A program made the position numbers and the translations under genes. From positions 62,001 through 126,000 of the forward strand of contig JHYJ01000006.1 of assembly GCA_000621425.1 (NCBI GenBank): a DNA stretch of 64,000 nucleotides. The letters run 5' to 3'. A model generated the notes under the pieces. The model was not told the origin of the DNA, did no database searches, and saw only the letters and a list, made by a program, of their open reading frames with translations. The DNA comes from Lachnospiraceae bacterium AB2028 (GTDB taxonomy: Bacteria; Bacillota; Clostridia; Lachnospirales; Lachnospiraceae). Below, one piece after another: positions 1 to 7,407 of the stretch (positions are counted from its first letter, which is position 1; every line of letters starts with the position of its first letter).

Positions 1-759
1 ATGTCGGGGGGCGGATATCATTTTGTTCCTGTTGATGAGTCGATCCCAAGAAACAATTATTCACATAGTGATTTTGCTATGTCTGATAGTGGAATGATGG
101 AGTATGTGGGTGATTCGGATGTGGAGATTGTTCATGTTATCGATGTTTCCAAGCACCAGGGCGTTGTTGACTGGGAGGAAGTGGCTGATGCCGGTGTTGA
201 GTATGCCATGATAAGAGTGGGATTCAGGGGCTATGGCAGTGGAGCTATAGTAACGGATGATTATTTCGAAGATAATATCCAGGGGGCTCGTAAGGCAGGG
301 ATAAAGGTCGGTGTATATTTTTATACCCAGGCGATAGATGAGGACGAAGGCAGGGAAGAGGCTGAGTTTGTTATTGATGCAATAAGCCCATATAAGATTG
401 AGCTGCCGGTTGCGATAGATGTGGAACGACCTGATGACAGTACAGCAAGGGGCAATCAGATAACCAGGGAAGTCAGGACAGAAGCTGTAAAGGCATTTTG
501 CGAGTGTATAGAAGATGCCGGTTATGAACCTATGATATACGGCGGAACAAATACTTTTGCGGAGATGCTTGATATAAAGGAAGTTTATTCATATCCGGTC
601 TGGTATGCTTTTTACAACAATTATATGTACTATCCCTATCCCGTAAGAATGTGGCAGTACAGTACAGATGGTTCGGTTCCGGGCATAAAGGTCAATGTGG
701 ACATGAATGTCTGGATGATAGAGCCTGAAGAAGATGAGGAAGGTACATCTGAAGAATAA
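1..759 (+). CDS. GH25 family lysozyme (1,4-beta-N-acetylmuramidase), probably 5' partial
   Basis: The protein hydrolyses the muramic acid to glucosamine bond of peptidoglycan. The GH25 fold is readable from about residue 46: a DVSKHQG strand carrying the first acidic residue, a RVGFRGYGSG loop, VGVYFYTQA, the catalytic VAIDVE motif (DxE), MIYGG, MWQYS and a late VDMNVW. It ends in an acidic tail. The reading frame is open from base 1. The first ATG is at base 1, but no signal peptide or anchor is visible before the domain, so the true N-terminus (probably a membrane segment or lipobox) likely lies upstream of the window. A terminator follows. Family assignment is confident; the exact start is not. 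Confidence 0.88.
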   Translation: MSGGGYHFVPVDESIPRNNYSHSDFAMSDSGMMEYVGDSDVEIVHVIDVSKHQGVVDWEEVADAGVEYAMIRVGFRGYGSGAIVTDDYFEDNIQGARKAGIKVGVYFYTQAIDEDEGREEAEFVIDAISPYKIELPVAIDVERPDDSTARGNQITREVRTEAVKAFCECIEDAGYEPMIYGGTNTFAEMLDIKEVYSYPVWYAFYNNYMYYPYPVRMWQYSTDGSVPGIKVNVDMNVWMIEPEEDEEGTSEE

Positions 760-833
760 GGGGAGATCCTTTCTGCATCGGAAATACTCATCGTTGGGGG
801 AATAACCGGTATTAAAAACTAAGTATGGGAAAA

Positions 834-868
834 AGAGTCTGCATTTGCAAGCAGGCTCTTTTTTTGGT
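834..868 (+). terminator. Rho-independent terminator after the GH25 gene
   Basis: AGAGTCTGC pairs with GCAGGCTCT (one G-T wobble) across a short loop and is followed by a run of seven T. It lies about 75 bases after the muramidase stop codon. Confidence 0.85.
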
Positions 869-930
869 ATTATGTTATATTGTTATATTATGCCCGAACT
901 ATGTTTTGGGATAGAGAAATAATTAATAAG

Positions 931-1476
931 ATGGCTGATAATATGGATACAGAAGAAAAAAAAGAGGAACAGGAAAATACTGAAGAAATTGCGAGTCCAA
1001 GTGAACTGCGATTTACCGTAAATATGACGAGCAAAGTGCTTTATGATTTCCTGCTCTATCATGCATATACAAAGGTATCGGGGATACTGTCGGTGTGCTT
1101 TGGCGCTGCAGGAGTGATATTTTATTTCAGGTTTGGGGAGATCATGTATCTGGCCCTTGGTGTGCTGCTGATACTGTATCTGCCTGTTAACCTGTGGTAC
1201 AGATCTAAGGTACAGATGATGAACCCGGTGTTTAAGAAACCTATAACCTATGATATAAGCGCAGATGGGATTTCTGTTTTTCAGGATGGCGAGAGCGGAA
1301 AGGTCAGCTGGGATCAGTGCACCAAGGCTGTTTCCACAAAGCAGAGCATCATAGTGTATACGGGCAAATTAAATGCATCAATATTTCCGAGAAAAGAACT
1401 GGGAGATGACCTGTCGGCGCTTATGGCTCTTATCGGAAAATATATGGAGCCTAAAAGGGTAAAGATAAGGTTTTAA
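931..1476 (+). CDS. YcxB-like two-TM membrane protein
   Basis: This is a small membrane protein. It has an acidic Glu/Lys-rich N-terminus, then two hydrophobic segments (about residues 47-65 and 70-85) separated by a short charged turn. A soluble C-terminal domain follows, with the YcxB-like pattern ITYDISADGISV, a tryptophan in KVSWDQ, and IIVYTGKLNASIFPRKEL. YcxB-like proteins are widespread in Firmicutes and have no established function. The frame is open further upstream (TTG at 880, ATG at 901). I place the start at ATG 931, but no ribosome-binding site clearly decides between 901, 931 and 943. It stands alone between a terminator and tsaE, 16 bases ahead of the latter, so it may share transcripts with the tsa operon. 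Confidence 0.65.
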   Translation: MADNMDTEEKKEEQENTEEIASPSELRFTVNMTSKVLYDFLLYHAYTKVSGILSVCFGAAGVIFYFRFGEIMYLALGVLLILYLPVNLWYRSKVQMMNPVFKKPITYDISADGISVFQDGESGKVSWDQCTKAVSTKQSIIVYTGKLNASIFPRKELGDDLSALMALIGKYMEPKRVKIRF

Positions 1477-1492
1477 AACGGGGCGAAGGATT

Positions 1493-1927
1493 ATGAGAGA
1501 AAAAATAATAGAAACTTTCAGCCCTGGGGAGACTTTTGATATCGGGGTGCAGCTGGGACAGGATGCAAAGCCCGGTGATGTCATAACCCTTTATGCTGAT
1601 ATGGGCTGCGGAAAAACGGTATTAGCCCAGGGGATAGCAAAGGGGCTGGGAATAGATGAGCATGTGAATTCCCCGACATTTACTATCGTGCAGGTATACG
1701 GAGGGGGACGGTTGCCCTTTTATCACTTTGATGTTTACCGCATAGAGGATCCTGAGGAAATGCAGGAAGTTGGCTTTGATGACTATATCTTCGGACAGGG
1801 CGTGTGCATGATAGAGTGGGCAGAGCTTATTGAAGACATACTGCCGGATAATGCCAAGCGGATCACTATAGAAAAAGACCCGGACAAAGGCAACGATTAT
1901 CGAAGGATAAAGATAAGTGCAGATTAA
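1493..1927 (+). CDS. tsaE: tRNA threonylcarbamoyladenosine biosynthesis ATPase TsaE
   Basis: TsaE is the small P-loop ATPase that cycles the TsaB-TsaD complex in making t6A37 on ANN-decoding tRNAs. The Walker A motif is ADMGCGKT at residues 35-42 (the family usually has GDLGAGKTT). It is followed by the conserved SPTFTIVQVY and HFDVYRIEDPEEMQEVGFDDY blocks and IEWAEL. The 144-residue length is normal. The start is ATG with GAAGGA seven bases upstream. It is the first gene of a compact tsaE-tsaB-rimI-rnz run; tsaB starts 18 bases after its stop. Confidence 0.95.
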   Translation: MREKIIETFSPGETFDIGVQLGQDAKPGDVITLYADMGCGKTVLAQGIAKGLGIDEHVNSPTFTIVQVYGGGRLPFYHFDVYRIEDPEEMQEVGFDDYIFGQGVCMIEWAELIEDILPDNAKRITIEKDPDKGNDYRRIKISAD

Positions 1928-1945
1928 ACAATGGGCGAGGGATCT

Positions 1946-2680
1946 ATGAACCTTATTGCAATTGATTCAAGTGGAATGACAGCGACAGTATCGCTGATGC
2001 GGGACGGAAGCCTGGTAGGCACATACACCACCTGTCATAAAAAAACACACTCGGAAACCCTTCTGTCAATGCTTGAAGAACTGGGCAGAATGACGGAGTA
2101 CGACAATGGGAAGGCTGATGCCATAGCAGTGGCAGCAGGCCCAGGTTCCTTTACAGGTTTGCGTATTGGTGCGGCCCTTGCAAAGGGAATGGCCGAGGCG
2201 CTTGGGATACCGGTTATAGCAGTGCCTACGCTGGAGGCAATGGCATATCAGTTTTACGGTGTAAGCGACCTTGTCTGTCCCATGATGGATGCAAGGCGGA
2301 ATCAGGTATACAGCGGCATCTACAGCTTTGAATATTATGCAGAAAATAAAGAATGCCGTCTAATTGAGTGCAAGTCCCAGGATGCTCTTGATGTGGTAAG
2401 CCAGTGTCATGCGGCAGATGAAATTGCAAAGAAAAATTCAGAGAAGGTTATATTTTTAGGCGACGGCGTGCCAGTATATCGGGATATAATATGCGAAAAC
2501 ATGACGTCGGAGATAATATTTGCACCGGCTCACAGAAATGCACAGGATGCTGCCTGCTTAGCAGCCCTTGCAGAAGAATATTACAGGGCAGGTAAGGTCA
2601 CACCGGCAGAAGATTTTGCACCTGAGTACCTGCGGGTATCCCAGGCCGAGAGGGTGAGAAGGGAACAGAATGGAGATTGA
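1946..2680 (+). CDS. tsaB: tRNA threonylcarbamoyladenosine biosynthesis protein TsaB
   Basis: TsaB is the inactive ASKHA-fold partner that dimerises with TsaD in t6A synthesis. Hallmarks are the N-terminal LIAIDSSG strand, THSETLL, and AVAAGPGSFTGLRIG at about residues 61-75. Next come GIPVIAVPTLEAMA and MMDARRNQVYSG, with a C-terminal PEYLR motif. An ATG at 1931 is in frame, but the ATG at 1946 has GAGGG seven bases upstream and begins directly at the conserved strand, so 1946 is chosen (244 residues). Its 3' end overlaps rimI by 11 bases, indicating translational coupling. Confidence 0.95.
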   Translation: MNLIAIDSSGMTATVSLMRDGSLVGTYTTCHKKTHSETLLSMLEELGRMTEYDNGKADAIAVAAGPGSFTGLRIGAALAKGMAEALGIPVIAVPTLEAMAYQFYGVSDLVCPMMDARRNQVYSGIYSFEYYAENKECRLIECKSQDALDVVSQCHAADEIAKKNSEKVIFLGDGVPVYRDIICENMTSEIIFAPAHRNAQDAACLAALAEEYYRAGKVTPAEDFAPEYLRVSQAERVRREQNGD

Positions 2681-3113
2681 TATCCGTCCTATGACGGCTG
2701 AGGACCTGACTGCTTCCGCAGAATTGGAGACAATGTGTTTTTCCACACCCTGGAGCCTTCAGGCTTTTAAAGACAGCCTGGATAAGCCGGAGATATATCT
2801 TTTCCGCGTGGCTTATATCGGCAGTGAGTTAGTGGCACAGGCAGGACTTATATTTAGTTTGGATGAAGCTGATGTGGTAAATGTGGCTGTAAAGCCGGAG
2901 TACAGAAAAAACGGCATAGCTTTTGAACTTTTGAATGAACTGATGAAGGCCGGCAGAGAGAAAGGGGTAAAGGATTTTACCCTGGAAGTAAGGGCAGGGA
3001 ACCAGGCTGCCATAACACTTTACGAAAAGCTCGGATTTAAGACCGAGGGTATAAGGAAAGATTTTTACAGGGAACCTGTTGAGGATGCACTGATAATGTG
3101 GAAACGGAGTTAA
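2670..3113 (+). CDS. rimI: Ribosomal protein N-acetyltransferase RimI (GNAT)
   Basis: This is a GNAT-fold acetyltransferase of the RimI type, which acetylates the N-terminal alanine of ribosomal protein S18 in other bacteria. The acetyl-CoA motif is VAVKPEYRKNGIA (R79-x2-G82-x-A84). It is followed by the RimI signature EVRAGNQAAITLYEKLGF and RKDFYREPVEDALIM. The length of 147 residues is normal. It overlaps tsaB by 11 bases, and rnz begins one base after its stop. The tsaB-rimI pairing is typical of Firmicutes. Confidence 0.92.
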   Translation: MEIDIRPMTAEDLTASAELETMCFSTPWSLQAFKDSLDKPEIYLFRVAYIGSELVAQAGLIFSLDEADVVNVAVKPEYRKNGIAFELLNELMKAGREKGVKDFTLEVRAGNQAAITLYEKLGFKTEGIRKDFYREPVEDALIMWKRS

Positions 3114-3114
3114 T

Positions 3115-4038
3115 ATGCTGGATATTTGTCTGCTGGGAACCGGCGGGATGATGCCTCTTCCAAAGAGGTTTCTCACATCCCTTGCTGCCAGGTGTAACGG
3201 CACTACCATACTTATAGACTGTGGCGAAGGTACCCAGATCGCGATGGCGAAAAAGGGGCTTAGCGCAAACCCGATAGGGATCATGTGCTTTACCCATTAC
3301 CATGCGGATCATATAAGCGGTCTGCCGGGAATGCTTTTGAATATGGCTAATTCGGAACGGACTGAGGACGTGCTTATGATAGGTCCCAAGGGACTTGAAA
3401 GGGTTGTAAATTCCCTGCGGGTCATTGCAAAGGAACTGCCCTTTCAGATAAAGTTCCACGAGTTAAGCAGTCCTGAGGAAAGGATTGAAATTCCTGGCGG
3501 CTATATACAGGCTTTTAAGGTAAACCACAATGTGGTCTGTTACGGATACAGCATAGTGCTTGAAAGAAAGGGGCGTTTTGATGCAGAGGCTGCCAAGTCA
3601 TTAGGCATACCCCTGCAGTACTGGAACCGTCTGCAGCACGGCCAGACCATAAGCGAGGGTGATACGGTTTATACGCCGGATATGGTCATGGGACCGGAAC
3701 GGAAGGGATTAAAGGTAACCTATGCAACGGATACCAGGCCTACGGAATCCATAATAAGGAATGCGGAAGATGCGGATATCTTTATATGCGAAGGTATGTA
3801 CGGCGAGGATGAAAAACTGGATTCCGCAAAGAGCAAAAAGCATATGACCTTTAGGGAGGCTGCAGAGCTTGCCGCAAAGGCACATCCGAAGGAAATGTGG
3901 CTTACTCATTATAGTCCGGCGCTTATAAATCCGGAGCCTTTTATGAAGATGGTCAGGGGGATATTCCCCAATGCCCATGCCGCAAGGGACGGAAGAAGCG
4001 TGGAACTCATGTTTGAAGATGAGGAGCAGGAACAGTAA
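3115..4038 (+). CDS. rnz: Ribonuclease Z (tRNA 3'-processing endonuclease)
   Basis: The protein is a metallo-beta-lactamase-fold nuclease that trims tRNA 3' trailers. The zinc motif is HYHADH at residues 61-66 (the family usually has H-x-H-G-D-H). Further ligands appear in FKVNHNVVCYGY, YATDTRP and LTHYSP. The IDCGEGTQ strand and the long exosite-like region with GPERKGLKV fit RNase Z. The start is ATG one base after the rimI stop. Its position inside a t6A synthesis operon puts tRNA end-processing and anticodon-loop modification under one transcript. Length 307 is normal. Confidence 0.92.
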   Translation: MLDICLLGTGGMMPLPKRFLTSLAARCNGTTILIDCGEGTQIAMAKKGLSANPIGIMCFTHYHADHISGLPGMLLNMANSERTEDVLMIGPKGLERVVNSLRVIAKELPFQIKFHELSSPEERIEIPGGYIQAFKVNHNVVCYGYSIVLERKGRFDAEAAKSLGIPLQYWNRLQHGQTISEGDTVYTPDMVMGPERKGLKVTYATDTRPTESIIRNAEDADIFICEGMYGEDEKLDSAKSKKHMTFREAAELAAKAHPKEMWLTHYSPALINPEPFMKMVRGIFPNAHAARDGRSVELMFEDEEQEQ

Positions 4039-4100
4039 ATAATGTGGAATTCGTATCAGGCAATGCTGACCTGATCAGATCATATAAGTGAGGTAGAACA

Positions 4101-5006
4101 ATGCTTCAGGAAGAAAAGACAGCTATTTTAGATAAGCTTGTCAATCAGATGAACAAAAATTATGAGGAGATAGAGCTCCTCAATGCTTTGGGGCGGCACA
4201 GGCTTCCGGACCGTGACAGGATAATAGTGATAGTGAAGGCAATACGCAAGCTCATGTTTCCGGGGTATTTTGGACAGGTGGCATTCGAAAAGACCACGAC
4301 CCATTATTTTGCCGGCGAGATGCTTAGCTCAATTATAGAGGAGCTGACCAAGCAGATAGTGATCGCACTGAGCTATGACTGCGCTGAATACAGCGAATCA
4401 AGCGATATAAGGGAGAAGGCAGAAAGGATCAGCTATGAATTTGCGGAGTGTTTTCCGGAGATACAGAGGGTTCTGCTTACGGACATCCAGGCAGCGTATG
4501 ACGGTGATCCTGCATCCCTTAGCAAGGAAGCAATCATTTTTTCCTATCCCTGCTTCAATGCCATATTTATTTACAGGATCGCGCATGAGCTGTACCTGAG
4601 GAAAGTTCCTTTTATACCGCGTATCATGACAGAGTATGCCCATTCGAGAACGGGAATCGATATCAACCCCGGTGCCACCATTGGTGAGTATTTCTTTATC
4701 GATCACGGAACCGGCGTGGTAATAGGTGAGACTACCGTGATAGGCAACAATGTAAAGCTTTATCAGGGCGTGACTTTAGGCGCACTTTCCACCAGGGAAG
4801 GCCAGCTCTTACAGGGAGTAAAGAGACATCCTACCATCTGCGACAATGTGACAATTTATTCAAATGCTTCGGTTCTCGGCGGTGATACCGTGATAGGAGC
4901 AAACTCAACCATCGGCGGCAGCGCATTTATAACGGAGCCGGTTCCGCCTAATACCAGGGTAAGTGTAAAGAATCCGGAACTTAAGATAAGGGAAGCAAAT
5001 TCTTAA
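4101..5006 (+). CDS. Serine O-acetyltransferase (CysE/EpsC type)
   Basis: The protein transfers acetyl from acetyl-CoA to serine, giving O-acetylserine for cysteine synthesis. The helical N-terminal domain contains the SAT signature LTDIQAAYDGDPA and YPCFNAIFIYRIAHELY. From about residue 180 a left-handed beta-helix of hexapeptide repeats carries the active-site region DINPGATIG and FIDHGTGVVIGETTVIG. The C-terminal coil holds GGDTVIGANSTIGGSAFI. At 301 residues it matches the longer anaerobe subgroup. The start has GAGGT nine bases upstream. It lies 62 bases after rnz in the same operon direction. The call is firm as to family; EpsC-like acceptor preference cannot be excluded. Confidence 0.9.
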   Translation: MLQEEKTAILDKLVNQMNKNYEEIELLNALGRHRLPDRDRIIVIVKAIRKLMFPGYFGQVAFEKTTTHYFAGEMLSSIIEELTKQIVIALSYDCAEYSESSDIREKAERISYEFAECFPEIQRVLLTDIQAAYDGDPASLSKEAIIFSYPCFNAIFIYRIAHELYLRKVPFIPRIMTEYAHSRTGIDINPGATIGEYFFIDHGTGVVIGETTVIGNNVKLYQGVTLGALSTREGQLLQGVKRHPTICDNVTIYSNASVLGGDTVIGANSTIGGSAFITEPVPPNTRVSVKNPELKIREANS

Positions 5007-5025
5007 TAACAGAGGCATAGCAGAT

Positions 5026-5634
5026 TTGTCAGGCAAGGGAAAGAAAAACATAATAAAGACGGTCATCATAATGGTCATCGTCGCCGCGGTTCTGATCGGC
5101 GGTTATGTTTTCATGACTTCCCAGCGGGGCAGGGAGACTGAACAGTCCTTGGAAAACGAGACTGCGAAGGAAATGACTGCAGTGCAGAAGATAATAGCAG
5201 AGGCTCCGTACAAGGAGTATCCCGCCACGCCTGTACAGGTAGTCAAATACTATAATGAGATAACAAAGTGTTTCTACAACGAAAAATACAGCGACCAGGA
5301 GCTTACCAGCCTGTCTATGCTGTCCAGGACTCTTTTTGACCAGGAACTCAAGGACCAGCAGACGGATGTGGATTATCTGGTGGCCCTGCAGGCTGATATA
5401 GAAGTTTTCAAAGCATCTAATATTACGATATATGACAGTGTGGTATCGCCGTCTACGGAGGTTGAGTATTTCACCCATGACGGATACGAGTGTGCAAGGC
5501 TGTATTCCACCTACACGCTCAAATCCGGAACAGTGTATCAGAGCACCAAGGAGGTTTATATACTGCGCAAGGATGAGGACGGAAGATGGAAGATACTGGG
5601 CTTTGATATGGTAAAAAGGGACGGTACGCAATAA
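5026..5634 (+). CDS. Membrane-anchored extracytoplasmic protein of unknown function
   Basis: I do not recognise a function. A basic N-terminus is followed by one transmembrane helix (about residues 8-30). A roughly 170-residue extracytoplasmic domain then has a helical first half (VVKYYNEITKCFYNEKYS) and a beta-rich C-terminal half ending in the NTF2/SnoaL-like pattern GRWKILGFDMVKRDG. The start is TTG at 5026 with AGAGG upstream; no ATG lies before the transmembrane segment. The stop codon abuts the tsaD ATG, so it is translationally linked to tsaD. Similar single-TM proteins occur in this position in Lachnospiraceae as far as I recall (possibly the family catalogued as DUF6715), but I could not verify that. 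Confidence 0.7.
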   Translation: MSGKGKKNIIKTVIIMVIVAAVLIGGYVFMTSQRGRETEQSLENETAKEMTAVQKIIAEAPYKEYPATPVQVVKYYNEITKCFYNEKYSDQELTSLSMLSRTLFDQELKDQQTDVDYLVALQADIEVFKASNITIYDSVVSPSTEVEYFTHDGYECARLYSTYTLKSGTVYQSTKEVYILRKDEDGRWKILGFDMVKRDGTQ

Positions 5635-6654
5635 ATGAGCGATGTAAAGATACTTGCAATAGAGTCTTCCTGTGACGAAACAGCAGCGTCGGTTGTATTG
5701 AACGGAAGAACAGTCTTATCCAATGTGATCTCTTCACAGATAGATATCCATACACTTTATGGCGGAGTTGTGCCGGAAATAGCATCAAGAAAGCATACGG
5801 AGAGGATAAACCGTGTGGTTAGGGAAAGTCTGACTCAGGCGGGCTTGAAACTCTCTGACGTTGATGCGGTTGCCGTTACTTACGGTCCGGGATTAGTTGG
5901 AGCGCTGTTAGTGGGTGTTTCCTTTGCCAAAGGACTTGCATATGCGGCCGGCAAGCCCCTTATCGCAGTTCATCACATAGAAGGGCATATATCCGCAAAT
6001 TATATCGACCATCCGGAACTGGAGCCGCCTTTCCCCTGCCTTGTGGTATCAGGAGGCCATACCCACTTGGTAAGGGTAAAAGACTACGGAGAATACGAAG
6101 TGCTTGGCATGTCCAGGGACGATGCGGCAGGAGAGGCTTTTGACAAAGTGGCCAGGGCCATCGGACTGGGATATCCCGGGGGACCTAAGATAGACAAGGT
6201 TTCTGATGAGGGCAATCCAGAGGCAATTGACTTCCCGAGGGCAAAAGTCGGTGATTCAGAATATGATTTTTCATTCAGTGGCTTGAAGAGTGCCGTACTC
6301 AATTATCTGAATTCTGCCAAAATGCAGGGAATAGAGATAAGCCAGAGTGATGTGGCGGCATCTTTCCAGAAGGCAGTGGTAGATGTGCTTACGGAACATG
6401 CAATGTTAGCACTTGATAAAAACGGAGATAAGAAATTTGCCATAGCCGGCGGCGTGGCATCCAACAGGCACCTGCGGGAAGCTATGGAAAAGGAATGTGC
6501 AAAAAGGAATATAGTATTCTATAGGCCGGCACCCATATACTGCACGGATAATGCGGCCATGATAGGGGCAGCAGCTTATTATGAGTACCTTAAGGGCGAG
6601 TTTGCGGGACCGGACCTTAATGCGGTGCCGAATCTTAGATTAGGACAGAAATAA
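5635..6654 (+). CDS. tsaD: tRNA N6-threonylcarbamoyladenosine transferase TsaD
   Basis: TsaD is the catalytic Kae1/YgjD subunit that moves the threonylcarbamoyl group to A37 of tRNA. Motifs are [12 protein letters not shown] at the N-terminus, [13 protein letters not shown], the metal-binding HIEGH (H114 and H118), [45 protein letters not shown] and [10 protein letters not shown]. Length 339 is normal. It starts immediately after the preceding stop and its TAA shares an A with the ispD ATG. Confidence 0.97.
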   Translation: MSDVKILAIESSCDETAASVVLNGRTVLSNVISSQIDIHTLYGGVVPEIASRKHTERINRVVRESLTQAGLKLSDVDAVAVTYGPGLVGALLVGVSFAKGLAYAAGKPLIAVHHIEGHISANYIDHPELEPPFPCLVVSGGHTHLVRVKDYGEYEVLGMSRDDAAGEAFDKVARAIGLGYPGGPKIDKVSDEGNPEAIDFPRAKVGDSEYDFSFSGLKSAVLNYLNSAKMQGIEISQSDVAASFQKAVVDVLTEHAMLALDKNGDKKFAIAGGVASNRHLREAMEKECAKRNIVFYRPAPIYCTDNAAMIGAAAYYEYLKGEFAGPDLNAVPNLRLGQK

Positions 6655-7391
6655 TGAATACAGGAAAGATAAAATCTGCCGCAGTGATACTTGCAGGTGG
6701 CACAGGAAAAAGGATGGGGGGAGATGTTCCGAAACAGTATCTGGAACTCTGCGGACATCCTTTGCTTTATTATGCGATAGACTGTTTTTCGAAGAGCAGC
6801 GTTTCGGAGATCGTGCTGGTGGTAACGCCTGGTGACGAGGACAAGGTAAAACGCGACATTGTAAAAGAATATGATTTTGCAAAAGTGAGCAGTGTTGTGG
6901 CTGGCGGGAAAGAGCGTTACAACTCGTCATATAACGGCATACGGGCAGTTTCTGATGCGGATATAGTGCTTATACATGATGCTGCCAGGGCGCTCATCAC
7001 AGTGGATGTAATAGAGCGGACAATAGAAGATGCTTATGAATACGGTGCCAGTGTTGCCGCCGTACCGTCTAAGGATACAATAAAGCTTTCGGATGCAGAC
7101 GGTTTCGTGGAAAGCACCATAGACCGGGCAAGGGCCTGGATCATCCAGACACCTCAGACCTTTAAGATGCCGCTTATAAAAGCAGCCTATGAACAGGCAG
7201 AAAAGGAGGCTGCAGAAAAAGGTCCAAGCGGATTCTTTACTGACGATGCCATGGTGGCGGAGAAGTATTCCGGGCAGAAGGTAAAGATCACTATGGGGAG
7301 CTACGAGAACATAAAGGTAACAACGCCGGATGACCTGCAGGTGGCGGAAGAGATACTGATGAATCGTGGAAAAATTATATTCAATAAATAG
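6654..7391 (+). CDS. ispD: 2-C-methyl-D-erythritol 4-phosphate cytidylyltransferase
   Basis: IspD is the third enzyme of the non-mevalonate isoprenoid pathway, coupling CTP with MEP. The nucleotide-binding loop AVILAGGTGKRMGGDVPKQY is at the N-terminus. It is followed by GGKERYNSSYNGI, LIHDAARAL (usually HDAARPL), the VPSKDTIK loop, QTPQTFK, TDDAMVAE and NIKVTTPDDL. Length 245 is slightly above the usual 230. The start overlaps the tsaD stop by one base (TAATG). The next gene begins 16 bases downstream and encodes a membrane protein that may use isoprenoid-linked sugars, which is contextual inference only. Confidence 0.95.
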   Translation: MNTGKIKSAAVILAGGTGKRMGGDVPKQYLELCGHPLLYYAIDCFSKSSVSEIVLVVTPGDEDKVKRDIVKEYDFAKVSSVVAGGKERYNSSYNGIRAVSDADIVLIHDAARALITVDVIERTIEDAYEYGASVAAVPSKDTIKLSDADGFVESTIDRARAWIIQTPQTFKMPLIKAAYEQAEKEAAEKGPSGFFTDDAMVAEKYSGQKVKITMGSYENIKVTTPDDLQVAEEILMNRGKIIFNK

Positions 7392-7407
7392 AATAAAGAG
7401 AAATACT

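Noticed and set aside
2829-3459. Two overlapping antisense frames across rimI and rnz
   Set aside because: Both strands cannot be coding here; rimI and rnz have full family motifs. The antisense products are Pro/Ser/His-rich with no known pattern.
5029-5631. 200-codon open frame antisense to the membrane protein before tsaD
   Set aside because: It mirrors the real gene, has no ribosome-binding site, and the + strand gene fits the operon with correct spacing.
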